Position numbers and translations under genes: made by a program. Below are positions 8,383 through 17,134 of a stretch of 64,000 nucleotides of DNA, piece by piece. The notes beneath the pieces were generated by a model that was given only the letters and a program-made list of their open reading frames with translations, was not told the origin of the DNA and searched no databases. Numbering within the stretch: the first letter of the stretch is position 1; the number at the start of each line of letters is the position of its first letter. The stretch comes from Streptomyces shenzhenensis (GTDB lineage Bacteria; Actinomycetota; Actinomycetes; Streptomycetales; Streptomycetaceae), in contig NZ_JAJONF010000026.1 in assembly GCF_021462265.1 (NCBI RefSeq), forward strand, positions 1 through 64,000, given 5' to 3'.

Positions 8383-9026
8383 CGGTAGCCCACCCCACGG
8401 ACCGTCGCCAGGCGATCGGCCACGCCCAGCGCACCGAGTTTGGTCCGCAGCCGGCGGACGTAGGAGTCCAGGGTGTTGTCGCTGACCTGCGCGCCATGCG
8501 GCCAACCGGCGGCGACGAGGGCGTGGCGGCGTACAGCGTCGCCCTGCGAGGCGATGAGCCTGCCCAACAACCGGAACTCGGTCGGCGTCAGGCTCTCGCT
8601 CGTCGAACCGTGGATCACGACATGTTTCGCCGGATCGAGAACGACGCCGCTCGGTGGGGTCGCCGCGGTTGTTCTGCGCAGCAGGGCGCGGACCCTCACC
8701 AGCAGCTCCGGGACGTCGAACGGTTTCGTCAGGTAGTCGTCGGCTCCCGCCTCGAAGCCGCCCACCTTGTGATGCATGCCGTCCAGAGCGGTGAGCATCA
8801 GCACCGGGGCGTCGACGCCACGTGCCCGCAGCGCCAGGCAGACATCACGGCCGTCGGCATCCGGGAGCCCCAGATCCAGGACGACCAGGTGAGGGACCGG
8901 CTCAAGCTGCCGCAGCAGGCTGTCCGCCGTAGGGGCGACCGCCACCGTATGACCGTCGTGCTCAAGCGCACGCCTGAGGATGTCACGGACCGCCGCATCA
9001 TCCTCACACACCACGATGAAAGCCAC
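8373..9026 (-). CDS. OmpR/PhoB-family response regulator
   Basis: A 217-aa regulator with a receiver domain (CEDDAA acidic pocket, phospho-Asp in VVLDLGLPDADGRD, Lys in DDYLTKPF). A winged-helix output domain follows (SLTPTEFRLLGRL and YVRRLRTKLGAL), ending in the family-typical RGVGYRWE. Its stop overlaps the kinase start. The target motif is probably the CAGGTTG tandem repeat found upstream of both flanking COG4705-type genes. No copy of that motif was seen immediately upstream of this gene. Confidence 0.93.
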   Translation of the reverse strand: MAFIVVCEDDAAVRDILRRALEHDGHTVAVAPTADSLLRQLEPVPHLVVLDLGLPDADGRDVCLALRARGVDAPVLMLTALDGMHHKVGGFEAGADDYLTKPFDVPELLVRVRALLRRTTAATPPSGVVLDPAKHVVIHGSTSESLTPTEFRLLGRLIASQGDAVRRHALVAAGWPHGAQVSDNTLDSYVRRLRTKLGALGVADRLATVRGVGYRWE

Positions 9027-9474
9027 AGGCCGACCCTAGGTATTCCACTGAGAGTTCTCCATTGTCCCTGGTCAGCGTCCTGGTAGTCCGCGAGGTCCGC
9101 AACGGCTTCGACCGGTGCGGTGCAGTCGTCGACGCCCCGCCGCCGACTCGGGCGTTGATCACCCGCGGCCCTCTTCGGACCTCACGGCCCGGCGCCCGTC
9201 CCCCCGACAGCCGACGAGAGAAGGTCAGCACAGACCGGATGACTGCCCGGTTCCCGCGATGCCCGCAGCGTACGCCCCGCCTCTACGTGATGTAGCAGCC
9301 GTTTGGGAATCGTCCGGAATCCTATATATCGCCCGGCGGTCGGAGGGACGCGCCCCCTGGACCGCCGCGCTGGTCTCCGCCTCCGGCACCGGCACCCCGA
9401 CGACGATCACGACGGCCCGCGCGCCGGCCGTATCACCCTCGTAACCACGGTGACCAGGCGCTTCGGCGAGGCGT

Positions 9475-9494
9475 TCAGGTTGTGGTCAGGTTGG
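9475..9494 (+). promoter_or_regulatory. Tandem CAGGTTG operator, 11-bp phase (upstream of 9587 gene)
   Basis: TCAGGTTGTGGTCAGGTTGG matches the element at 7094-7113 (minus strand) at 18 of 20 positions, with the same 11-bp repeat phase. It ends about 92 bp before the 9587 ATG. A TAATGA at about 9503-9508 is a possible -10 hexamer. The rest of the 9027-9586 intergenic stretch contains no gene I can support. It must also hold the divergent promoter of the regulator gene. Confidence 0.72.
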
Positions 9495-9586
9495 ACGCGC
9501 GGTAATGAAATTCATGCACCGGAAATCCCCAAGCGACGGTAAAGGGGCCGGGGGCAGCGGGAGACGGCCATGTCATCGTGCGCACC

Positions 9587-10372
9587 ATGACCACAGACCG
9601 TCTCCTCGACGACCGCCCCCTCACCTCCTTGCGCACCATGGCGAACAAGGTGCCGGAAGTGACCGCCTATTTCTGGATCATCAAGGTTCTCACCACCGGG
9701 ATGGGCGAGACCGCGTCGGACCTGCTGGCCAAGGTCCTCGGCCCGGTGCCGGCGGTCGGTCTCGGAGGTCTCGCCCTGGCGCTCTCGCTGGCCGTGCAGT
9801 TCGCCGTGCGCCGTTACGTTGCCTGGATCTACTGGACGGCCGTCGTCATGGTCAGCGTCTTCGGCACGATGGCCGCCGACGTCCTGCACGTCGGCCTCGG
9901 CGTGCCCTACACCGTGTCCACGCCGCTCTTCCTCGTCGCGCTGGCCGCGGTCTTCGCCCTCTGGTACTCCGTCGAGCGCACCCTGTCCATCCACAGCATC
10001 ACCACCCGCAGCCGCGAGCTCTTCTACTGGGCGGCCGTCCTGGCCACCTTCGCCCTCGGCACCGCCGCCGGCGACCTCACCGCGACCGCCGGACTCGGCT
10101 ACCTCGGCTCGGCCGTTCTCTTCGCCGTGGCGATCTGCGTTCCCGCACTCGCCCACCGCTTCGGGGGTCTGGCCGCCGTGCCCGCCTTCTGGACGGCGTA
10201 CGTCATCACCCGCCCCCTGGGCGCATCCCTCGCCGACTGGATGGCACTCGGGCACACTCGTGGCGGCCTCGGGTTCGGACTCGGTCCGGTCACCCTCGCC
10301 TGGACGGTCGCCATCGCCTGCTTCGTCGGCTACCTGGCGGTCTCCCGCAGGGACACGTCCTACAACAAGTAG
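9587..10372 (+). CDS. COG4705-type polytopic membrane protein (short paralogue)
   Basis: A 261-aa membrane protein, essentially all transmembrane helices. It is clearly paralogous to the product of 5801-7075: KVPEVTAYFWIIKVL, ERTLSIHSITTRSRELFYW and AYVITRPLGASLADWM align with the same blocks in the longer copy. It lacks that copy's soluble C-terminal tail. I place the start at ATG 9587 (MTTDRL). A GTG at 9578 is possible, and neither has a strong ribosome site at ideal spacing. The gene is followed, with an AGGAGG overlapping its stop codon, by a frameshifted BlaI-like gene. Function is unknown. Confidence 0.83.
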   Translation: MTTDRLLDDRPLTSLRTMANKVPEVTAYFWIIKVLTTGMGETASDLLAKVLGPVPAVGLGGLALALSLAVQFAVRRYVAWIYWTAVVMVSVFGTMAADVLHVGLGVPYTVSTPLFLVALAAVFALWYSVERTLSIHSITTRSRELFYWAAVLATFALGTAAGDLTATAGLGYLGSAVLFAVAICVPALAHRFGGLAAVPAFWTAYVITRPLGASLADWMALGHTRGGLGFGLGPVTLAWTVAIACFVGYLAVSRRDTSYNK

Positions 10373-10383
10373 GAGGCAGGCGG

Positions 10384-10949
10384 GTGGCCTGTACGCCACG
10401 ACGGCGAGGGAAGGCGGACGCCGAGGCGACGGGCCAAGGAGACGAGGAAGCCCACCAGGCATCCGGCAGGCGGGCGCGCGGCGAACTGGAGAGCAACGTG
10501 CTCGCCGCGCTCTGGGCGGCCAACGGGCCGCTGGCCGCGCGGGAGGTCCGGGAACAGCTGCCGGGCGACCTCGCCTGCACGACCGTACTCACCACCCTGT
10601 CCCGGCTGCACGACAAGGGCATCCTGGTACGGCACCGCGAGGGCCGTGGCTATGCCTACGAACCGGCCCGCGACGAGGCGTCGCACACCGCCCAGCGCCT
10701 GCACTCTCCGCTGACGGGGGGGGCTCCGATCGTCAGGCGGTGCCGGCCCGCTTCGTCTCGGAGCCGTCCGAACAGGGTGGCCGGGCCGCGGCGCGCAGGG
10801 CTGGGCAGTCCCCGGACGGGCGCGCCCGCCGAGCTGCCGGCACCAGCACTGCGCACGCAGCCGTCCCCTGGCCAGGGACGCGAGGCAGCGGGCCGCCATC
10901 AGAGGTCGGGCTGCCGTTGTCTCTTCGGCCGGGCCGAAGCAACGGGTGA
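10384..10949 (+). pseudogene. BlaI/MecI-family repressor gene, frameshifted in a G8 tract
   Basis: A GTG at 10384 follows AGGAGG at 7-nt spacing. The frame encodes a BlaI/MecI-type winged-helix domain (RGELESNVLAALWAANGPL, then TVLTTLSRLHDKGILVRHRE and GRGYAYEP). At the run of eight G (10716-10723) the frame is lost. The expected continuation, SDRQAVPARFVSEPSEQ, lies in another frame that ends at 10949. Uncorrected, the reading frame runs on antisense into the exporter gene until 11145. One missing G would restore it, so this may be a true pseudogene, a phase-variable tract or a sequencing error. The terminal part looks degraded even after correction. Confidence 0.7.
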
Positions 10950-12203
10950 GCTGGTCGCAGGTGCCGGTTCTGTGATGCGGATCCGCCGTCGCCTTCGGCT
11001 CGCGAACGAGGCGGAGAGCGCGAGCGCGGTGATGAGCGAGATCACGCCGCCCAGGACCAGGGTGAAGCGGGCTCCGAGCGTGTCGGACACCAGACCGACC
11101 AGCGGTGCGCCGACGGGGGTGCCGCCGAGGAGGACGAGAAAGTAGACGGACAGGACGCGGCCCCGCAGCGGCGGGGCGGCATGCAACTGGATCAGGGCGT
11201 TGGCGGTGGTGGTCACGGTCACCGCGGCACATCCGGTGAGGAACAGCAGGACCAGGAACGAGCCGTAGCTCGGCATGAGGCCCTGCGCGACCTCCAGTGC
11301 GCCGAAGCCGATCGTGGTGGAGGTCAGACGTCGTGCGGTGGGAGGCTTGCCGTGGTTGGCCCAGTAGATCGCGCCGAGGAGGCTGCCCAGAGCGTAGGCG
11401 GCGGAGAGGTAACCGAAGGCGGCGGCGCCCGTGTGGAACACCGTGATGGCGACGAGCGAGATGGTGACCTGGAAGTTGAGGCCGAAGGTGCCGACGAAGG
11501 CGATGAGGCTGATCGGCAGGAGCAGTTCCGGAGTGGTGGCGATGTGGCGGAGTGCCTCGCGCGCTCGGGTGCGGCCCGGTCGCGTGCGGACAGGGACGTC
11601 CGGCGCGTCGGTACGGATGGTGAACAGGCCGTGGAGGACGGCCAGGTACGAGGCGGTGTTCAGAAGGAACACCGGGCCGGTGCCGAAGGCCGCGACGGTC
11701 AGCCCGGCGAGCGCCGGGCCGACGGCGCGGGCCATGTTGAACTGGGCGGCGTTCAGGCTGACCGCGCTGGCCGTGCGCTCGTGGGAGACGAGTTCGCCGA
11801 TGTAGGCGTTGCGGGCGGGACTGTCCACGGCGGTGGCGGTGCCGAGGGCGAAGGCCAGCGCGTAGAGGGACGGAAGGTTCACCGCTCCGTTGACCGTGAG
11901 CAGTCCCAGCAGGAGCGACTGCGCGGCCATCGCCGTCTGGGTCAGGAGCAGCGTCCGTCGCTTGGGGTACCGGTCGGCCAGAACGCCTCCGGTCAGGCCG
12001 AGCAGGGTCTGCGGCAGGAACTGCAGCGCGGTCACGATGCCGACCGCGCTGCCGCTGTTGCCGGTGGTGTGGAGGACGAGCAGGTCCTGGGCGGCGCGCT
12101 GCATCCAGGTGCCGATGTTGGAGATCAGCTGTCCGATCAGGTAGCGCCGGAAATCCGGGACGGCGAGTGCGTGCGTCACCGGCAGGCGGAAGACGGCACT
12201 CAT
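10899..12203 (-). CDS. MFS exporter (EntS-like), probable siderophore export
   Basis: A 434-aa, 12-TM major facilitator of the MFS_3/EntS type. Family-typical features are the N-terminal block FRRYLIGQLISNIGTWMQRA and the inter-TM loop GGVLADRYPKRR. The C-terminus is a basic cytoplasmic tail. The start ATG (12203) overlaps the decarboxylase stop by ATGA, so the gene is the last of the four-gene siderophore operon. The context indicates export of the finished siderophore. A drug-efflux role is the alternative. Confidence 0.9.
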   Translation of the reverse strand: MSAVFRLPVTHALAVPDFRRYLIGQLISNIGTWMQRAAQDLLVLHTTGNSGSAVGIVTALQFLPQTLLGLTGGVLADRYPKRRTLLLTQTAMAAQSLLLGLLTVNGAVNLPSLYALAFALGTATAVDSPARNAYIGELVSHERTASAVSLNAAQFNMARAVGPALAGLTVAAFGTGPVFLLNTASYLAVLHGLFTIRTDAPDVPVRTRPGRTRAREALRHIATTPELLLPISLIAFVGTFGLNFQVTISLVAITVFHTGAAAFGYLSAAYALGSLLGAIYWANHGKPPTARRLTSTTIGFGALEVAQGLMPSYGSFLVLLFLTGCAAVTVTTTANALIQLHAAPPLRGRVLSVYFLVLLGGTPVGAPLVGLVSDTLGARFTLVLGGVISLITALALSASFASRRRRRIRITEPAPATSSPVASARPKRQRQPDL

Positions 12204-13408
12204 GACATCTGACGGGCATACGTGTCGCCCGCGACGGGCTCGCCGGTGCCGTCGAGGTAGTGGAAGGTCGGGTGGGGGTGCATGAGGAACGTGTGGTGGG
12301 AGATGTTCCACGCGTAGGCGCCGGCCATGGCGAACGCGACGCGGTCGCCGACGCGCAGCCGTTCGATCATGGTCCGGCTTGCCAGTACGTCCTTGGGCGT
12401 GCACAGCTGTCCGACCAGCGTCACCGGCTCGTCTCGCACCTCCGGACGGTTCCAGGGCCGCGGCCAGGTGTCGTCGGGGATCACCTCGAAGGGCTGGTCG
12501 TGCTGTTTCGCGGCCGGTGTGCGCAGGTGGTGGGTACCTCCACGCAGTACGGCGAACGCGTGTCCTCGGCTGAACTTGATGTCCAGGACCTGGGTGACGT
12601 ACCGGCCGCAGTACGCCGTGACCGAGCGGCCGGGCTCGATCCGCAGGGTGAGGTGGGGGTGGCGGGCGAGGATCCAGCGCAGTCCGGCGCCGAGGGCGGC
12701 CCAGTCGAACACTCTGGGCGGATGCGTGTAGTCGACGCCCATGCCGCCGCCCACGTTGACTTCGCGCAGGTCCACTCCGCGATCGCTGGCCCAGCTCTCG
12801 GCCCAGGCGAGGATCTTGTCGACGAGCAGGAGATGGGGCTGGGCCTGGAGACCACTGGCGAGGTGGAAGTGGAGGCCGCGCAGCCGGACGCCCGGGACCG
12901 ACTCCAGCACCTCCAGGCAGCGGTCCAGTTGTACGGGATCCATGCCGAACGGCCCGCCGCCCATGACCAGGGCGACTCGGCCCACGTCGACGGGCAGGTT
13001 GACGCGCAACAGGACGTCCACGGTCCGGTCGCCCAGCAGGCTGGCGAGCAGGCGGAGTTCGTGTTCGCTCTCGATGTGCAGGCGCTCGGCTCCCGCGTCC
13101 AGTGCGCGGGTCAGCTCCTGCTGGGTCTTGCCAGGACCGCCGAAGGCGATCGGCGCTTCGGGGACGGTGGCGCGGACGTGGTCCAGTTCGCCTCCGGAGG
13201 CCACCTCGAAGCCGTGGACGTGTTCGGCGAGGGTGCGCAGGATCAGGGGGTCGGAGTTGGCCTTGGCCGCGTACAGCAGCTCGACGCGGTCCGGCAGTGC
13301 GGCCCGGATCGTGCGCACGTGTTCGCGCAGGTCGGACAGGTCGTAGACGTAGGCGGGCAGATCGTCGTCGGGCAGCGCGGCGACGAGGCCGTACGTCTCG
13401 GGCCTCAC
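12200..13408 (-). CDS. PLP-dependent decarboxylase (SbnH/LysA-like), siderophore biosynthesis
   Basis: A 402-aa fold-type III PLP enzyme. The PLP lysine lies in LLYAAKANSDP, and other marks are the HFHLASG motif, the glycine loop VGGGMGVDY, the phosphate-binding EPGRSV and the active-site cysteine region LCTPKDVL. Family members decarboxylate diaminopimelate, ornithine or citryl-diamino acid intermediates. Beside NIS synthetases, the SbnH/PvsE role of making a diamine linker is the natural reading. The GTG start at 13408 overlaps the preceding synthetase stop by 4 nt. Substrate specificity is inferred only. Confidence 0.87.
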   Translation of the reverse strand: MRPETYGLVAALPDDDLPAYVYDLSDLREHVRTIRAALPDRVELLYAAKANSDPLILRTLAEHVHGFEVASGGELDHVRATVPEAPIAFGGPGKTQQELTRALDAGAERLHIESEHELRLLASLLGDRTVDVLLRVNLPVDVGRVALVMGGGPFGMDPVQLDRCLEVLESVPGVRLRGLHFHLASGLQAQPHLLLVDKILAWAESWASDRGVDLREVNVGGGMGVDYTHPPRVFDWAALGAGLRWILARHPHLTLRIEPGRSVTAYCGRYVTQVLDIKFSRGHAFAVLRGGTHHLRTPAAKQHDQPFEVIPDDTWPRPWNRPEVRDEPVTLVGQLCTPKDVLASRTMIERLRVGDRVAFAMAGAYAWNISHHTFLMHPHPTFHYLDGTGEPVAGDTYARQMS

Positions 13409-15114
13409 CGGACCACCTCGCGGGGGAAGTCCGCGCCGAGCGGGCTGGGCAGGGGCACGTAGGTCGCGTGCCGGTCGGCCTTGCGGGACCAGCGCAGCAG
13501 AAGGTTGGCCTTGGCCGGCAGCGGTACGCCGGACAGCAGGGCACGCAGACGCGGCGGTTCGGCGGCGGTGCGGGCGTAGCCGGCGAGGTGGTCGCGGACC
13601 AGGCCCCACAGGGCGGGTTCCAGGACCGGGTCGAGGTCGGCCAGGGCGCTGAGCATCTCGGCGGTGTGGTTGACCAGGAGGCAGTACGCGACCCGGTTCC
13701 AGCCGTGTTCGGGATCGTAGGTGAGGGGACCGCGCACGTCGTCCGGCATCTCGTCGAGGGCCTGCCCGTGACGGCCGGGCAGGAGCTTGGTGCCCTCCAG
13801 GTCGCGGAAGAACATCTGCGCGGGCGTGCCGTCGGCCTCGACGCCGACGACGACGTTCTGCAGATGGGGTTCGAGCACGACGCCGTGTTCGAAGTAGGCG
13901 GCCAGTACCGGCGGCAGCAACAGCCCGAGGTACGCGTCCCACCAGGCCAGGATGTCACCGTCGCCGCGGGCGAGCAGCTGGGAGACATGGGCTGCGCCGG
14001 TCGGATACTCGTCCGCCACCGCGGCGGCGAGCAGGGGCGTGACCCCGGGACGCAGATGGTGGCGCAGGCCGGAGCGGACGATGACACCGAAGCCCTCCAG
14101 GAGGGCGGTGTCGCCGGCCGTGTCGAGGGTGCGGTAGCCGGGCTCGGCCAGGAGCGCGCAGCCCGGGAAGCGGTCGGCGAGCCGGGCGAAGACGGGCTGG
14201 AGCAGCCGGTTGAGGGCGACAGCCCCGGACAGCTCGTAACTCGCCTGCTTGCGGACGCAGTTGGTGATGCGGACGTTGAGGCTGAACTTCAGGAACGCGT
14301 CGGTCCCGGGGGCGTACAGCGTCCGCACCGACGCGGTCGGCACCAGCTCCGGTCCGCCCGTGCCGGTGTCCACGACATCCCCGGCGGCGACCGCCTCACG
14401 CAGCCGGTCGTGGTCCTTCAGCAGCCGGTGCTGCCAGGGGTGCACGGGGAGTACGGCGAACTCCGGGCCGGCCACCGGGTGCAGCGCGTCCAGCACGTGC
14501 GGCTCGCCCTCCTCGCGCACCAGGTGGCGGCGCACGGCCAGGTAGCGCAGGCGGAAGCGGGTGCCGGTCTCCGGGCCGTACGCCAGCCAGTCCGCCGGGT
14601 CGCCGGTACGGGCCTTGGGCGTGGGGTGGAAACGGTGGCCGAACACCAGGGACTGTTCCGAGGCCACGTAGGGGTCCGCGGCCGCCCGGGCGGCCGCCCG
14701 CTCCTCCAGTACGACGCGGATCGTCTCCCGGCTGTCCGCCACCTGGCCCAGGAACTCCTCGTTGGCCAGGCCCGTGCGCTGTTCCAGTTCGTCCTGGATG
14801 CAGCCGGCCAGCTCGCGCCAGTCCACGGTCACCCAGGCATCGCCGTCGAGCCGCTGCACCGAGCCCTGGAAGCGATGCGCTCCGATCAACGAGGTCCGAC
14901 GCAGCGCGGCACGCAGCAGAAGGCCCCGGCGGGGCAGTCGGAGCAGGAGGTGATCGTCGACGACCGTCACCTGATGCTCGGGGGCGGACACCTCGCGGAC
15001 CAGGCAGTTGAGCAGCGTGTGGGCCGTGACCAGGTCGGCCGTCAGCGACGGCTCCGCGATCGGGGAAAGGACGGTGGTGGCGCCGTCGGTGTGCGGGGCT
15101 GTGCCGGTGGTCAT
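13405..15114 (-). CDS. NIS siderophore synthetase, IucA/IucC family (second in operon)
   Basis: A 569-aa NRPS-independent siderophore synthetase. Such enzymes adenylate a carboxylate (usually citrate) and condense it with an amine or alcohol. Visible motifs are GHRFHPTPKAR (ATP/phosphate binding), VLPVHPWQH, KFSLNVRITNCVRK, EPHLQN and FRDLEG, followed by a FhuF-like C-terminal region. Length is normal for the family. It lies 37 bp after the first synthetase and is translationally coupled to the decarboxylase gene. The combination of two NIS enzymes, a decarboxylase and an MFS exporter indicates a carboxylate- or citrate-based siderophore. Confidence 0.9.
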   Translation of the reverse strand: MTTGTAPHTDGATTVLSPIAEPSLTADLVTAHTLLNCLVREVSAPEHQVTVVDDHLLLRLPRRGLLLRAALRRTSLIGAHRFQGSVQRLDGDAWVTVDWRELAGCIQDELEQRTGLANEEFLGQVADSRETIRVVLEERAAARAAADPYVASEQSLVFGHRFHPTPKARTGDPADWLAYGPETGTRFRLRYLAVRRHLVREEGEPHVLDALHPVAGPEFAVLPVHPWQHRLLKDHDRLREAVAAGDVVDTGTGGPELVPTASVRTLYAPGTDAFLKFSLNVRITNCVRKQASYELSGAVALNRLLQPVFARLADRFPGCALLAEPGYRTLDTAGDTALLEGFGVIVRSGLRHHLRPGVTPLLAAAVADEYPTGAAHVSQLLARGDGDILAWWDAYLGLLLPPVLAAYFEHGVVLEPHLQNVVVGVEADGTPAQMFFRDLEGTKLLPGRHGQALDEMPDDVRGPLTYDPEHGWNRVAYCLLVNHTAEMLSALADLDPVLEPALWGLVRDHLAGYARTAAEPPRLRALLSGVPLPAKANLLLRWSRKADRHATYVPLPSPLGADFPREVVR

Positions 15115-15151
15115 GTGGTCGCTCCAGGGGGACAGTGGTCGGTGTCAGAGG

Positions 15152-16726
15152 TCAACGGCAGAGGGCCAGGGGGTTGGGCACGGACGTCCATTGCGCGGCG
15201 CCCGGGGTCTCGGACAGGCGCATGGCGATGGTCGCCTTCAGCGGCATCGTGTCCCCGAAGAACGCTGCCGCGTCCTCCTGGTCCGGCAGGGTGGCGAACA
15301 CGTGGCGTCCGACCTCGGCGACCGTGCCCCACAGCGCCCGCGGCTCAGCCGCCCGGGTCCGGCCGAGGACGTCGACCAGCTCGCTGAAGACCCCGCTGAC
15401 CAGGCCGCCGAAAAGCTTGGTGCGCAGCGCGCCGATGTCGTCGCCGGCGCGGGTGCCGAGCAACGGAGGCAGCGTGAAACCGTACCGGGCCAGGCGGCGC
15501 GGGCTGACCCGTACGCCGTCCAGGTCCCGGTACAGCACCCGCACCGGCCGCCCGTTCCGCAGGACGACCAGGGTGTTCTGGCCGTGTGCCTCCAGCGCCA
15601 CCCCCATGGACAGCAGCGTCAGGGCCGGTGGCAGGATGAGACCGGCGAGGTCCGCCAGCCAGCGCACCGGGTCCCCCGATACCACGGCGGCTCCGGTCGC
15701 GTGCACGGCCGTGAGGGGTACCGCGATCTCCCCGGCGTCGAGGTGGCAGTCGGTCGATTCCCGGATCATGGCCGTCAGGCTCGCGGAAGGCTGTCCGTCC
15801 ACGCGCACCGAGCCACCGCCCAGCTCCCGCAGGACACGCAGACTGCCGTTGTGTCCGGCCTTGTCGATGACGGCCGTGACCAGCTCGGACAGTGGGGGCC
15901 CGTCGGCGGCCTCGGCCGCGGAGATGGTGCGCCGGTAGTTGGTGACCTGGACGTCGAGCGCGGTCTTGACGTGGCAGCCGGGCAGTGCGCCCAGCGGTGC
16001 GAGGGTACGCAGCGACAGCAGCGGGCGGGCCGGGATCGTCTCCTCCACGACGACCAGGTCGCGGTGGTGGCCGAGCACGTGGTCACGCTGCCAGGGGTGC
16101 ACCGGCAGCAGGAACGCGTCGCCGTCCCGCAGTGTCCGCGGCCAGTCGCCGGCGCCCTGCCAGCGGTCGGCCGGGACCCGGACCAGGGCCAGTCGGACGA
16201 CCTGGTGGTGCTCGGGCGCGTAGGCGAGCACGTCGGCGACGGACATGCCGGTGCGCGTCCGGCAGCAGGGGTGCTGCGGGTGGCCGTCGACGACCGCCTG
16301 CTCGGCATCCGCCGAGTCGGCCGGGGAAACCTTCCGGTCCGCGTTCGCGGCTCTGGCGAGGGCCAGGTTGACGACGCTGTTGCCGAGTTCGGCCGCCAAC
16401 CGCTCCGCCGCGGGGGTGCGCAGGCCCAGCTGTCCCAGCAGCCGGGCCGGGTCGCTGATCGGCCCCTTGGGCCCCGACACGGTGAAGTCCTGCGGAACCT
16501 GGGCAAACGGCCGCGCGCCCGCCTCGGCCGCCGAGAGCGAACCACCCCGTTGCAGCTCGACAACCAAAGATCCGGACTCACGGCGACGCGCGGTCACAGC
16601 GGGCAGGGGTTCTCGTCCGAAGGCGCCCCACAGCCGGGACAGCACGGTGGCGCGTGCTCCCGGGAGCGCGGTCGCGAAGGGTTCCACCAGGTCCGGGCGG
16701 ATGCGGTGCAGTTCGTCAATGGGCAT
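15152..16726 (-). CDS. NIS siderophore synthetase, IucA/IucC family (first in operon)
   Basis: A 524-aa IucA/IucC-type enzyme, clearly diverged from its neighbour. Motifs are DGHPQHPCCRTRTGMS, LLPVHPWQRDHVL, KTALDVQVTNYRRT, EAHGQN and YRDLDG. In the first motif the residue that is Lys in the neighbouring enzyme (HPTPKAR) is Arg (HPCCRTR). I place the start at ATG 16726 (MPIDELHRIR), preceded by AGGGA. The longer upstream frame is low-complexity. It is first in the four-gene operon and would act on a different carboxylate or intermediate from the second synthetase. Confidence 0.88.
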   Translation of the reverse strand: MPIDELHRIRPDLVEPFATALPGARATVLSRLWGAFGREPLPAVTARRRESGSLVVELQRGGSLSAAEAGARPFAQVPQDFTVSGPKGPISDPARLLGQLGLRTPAAERLAAELGNSVVNLALARAANADRKVSPADSADAEQAVVDGHPQHPCCRTRTGMSVADVLAYAPEHHQVVRLALVRVPADRWQGAGDWPRTLRDGDAFLLPVHPWQRDHVLGHHRDLVVVEETIPARPLLSLRTLAPLGALPGCHVKTALDVQVTNYRRTISAAEAADGPPLSELVTAVIDKAGHNGSLRVLRELGGGSVRVDGQPSASLTAMIRESTDCHLDAGEIAVPLTAVHATGAAVVSGDPVRWLADLAGLILPPALTLLSMGVALEAHGQNTLVVLRNGRPVRVLYRDLDGVRVSPRRLARYGFTLPPLLGTRAGDDIGALRTKLFGGLVSGVFSELVDVLGRTRAAEPRALWGTVAEVGRHVFATLPDQEDAAAFFGDTMPLKATIAMRLSETPGAAQWTSVPNPLALCR

Positions 16727-17134
16727 GGGGTGTCCCTGGTTCTTGCGGTGGCGGACTGTCCGGTGGTGCTCCGGTGGCACCGACCGCCCAACCGACGCTA
16801 CGGGAGGACGATCAAGGGAATTGCCAGAGCGAATACAGGGAGAGGTCGCGGACACCCCCGAAACAGCGTTTCGCCCTGCGTGGTTCCGGCCGAACCGGCC
16901 GAGGACGGCGCAGGGGCCGACGCACTGGCCCTGGATCAGATTCCGGCTGTCACCTGGGAGACCGAGTGCCGGCGTCCGACGTCTTAACTCCGGGCTAACG
17001 CCACGCTGGCCAGGCCCTTGATGTCGTCAAGAAACCACGCCCTGGCGAATGAGCCGACCGGGAAGATCACTGGCTCGGGGGAGCTTGCGGCGTTTGCGCC
17101 ACGCTCCGTGGCCGGTGTCTGTGAGCCTTTCGGC
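16727..17134. other. Divergent intergenic region, siderophore operon / two-component system
   Basis: 408 bp with no supportable gene. It must contain promoters for the siderophore operon (leftward) and the OmpR-type regulator (rightward). I found no clear DmdR/IdeR iron box. TTAACTCCGGGCTAAC (16984-16999) shares only the GGCTAAC core with the consensus. Confidence 0.5.

Noticed and set aside
9067..9083. CCTGG direct repeat upstream of the 9026 response regulator as an autoregulatory CAGGTTG-type site
   Set aside because: The core differs from CAGGTTG and the spacing is 12 rather than 11 bp, so it does not support the same regulator.
9225..9542. Small frames on both strands in the 9027-9577 gap
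   Set aside because: No ribosome sites, no recognisable domains and codon positions without the strong third-position GC of real neighbours. The region is better explained as a divergent promoter.
16984..16999. Possible DmdR/IdeR iron box upstream of the siderophore operon (TTAACTCCGGGCTAAC)
   Set aside because: Only the GGCTAAC core matches the 19-bp consensus, the outer arms do not, and it lies about 260 bp from the operon start, nearer the divergent regulator.
17018..17134. Extended N-terminus for the 17135 response regulator
   Set aside because: The extra 39 codons precede the canonical receiver start MRVLLIEDD and match no domain, so the shorter start is preferred.
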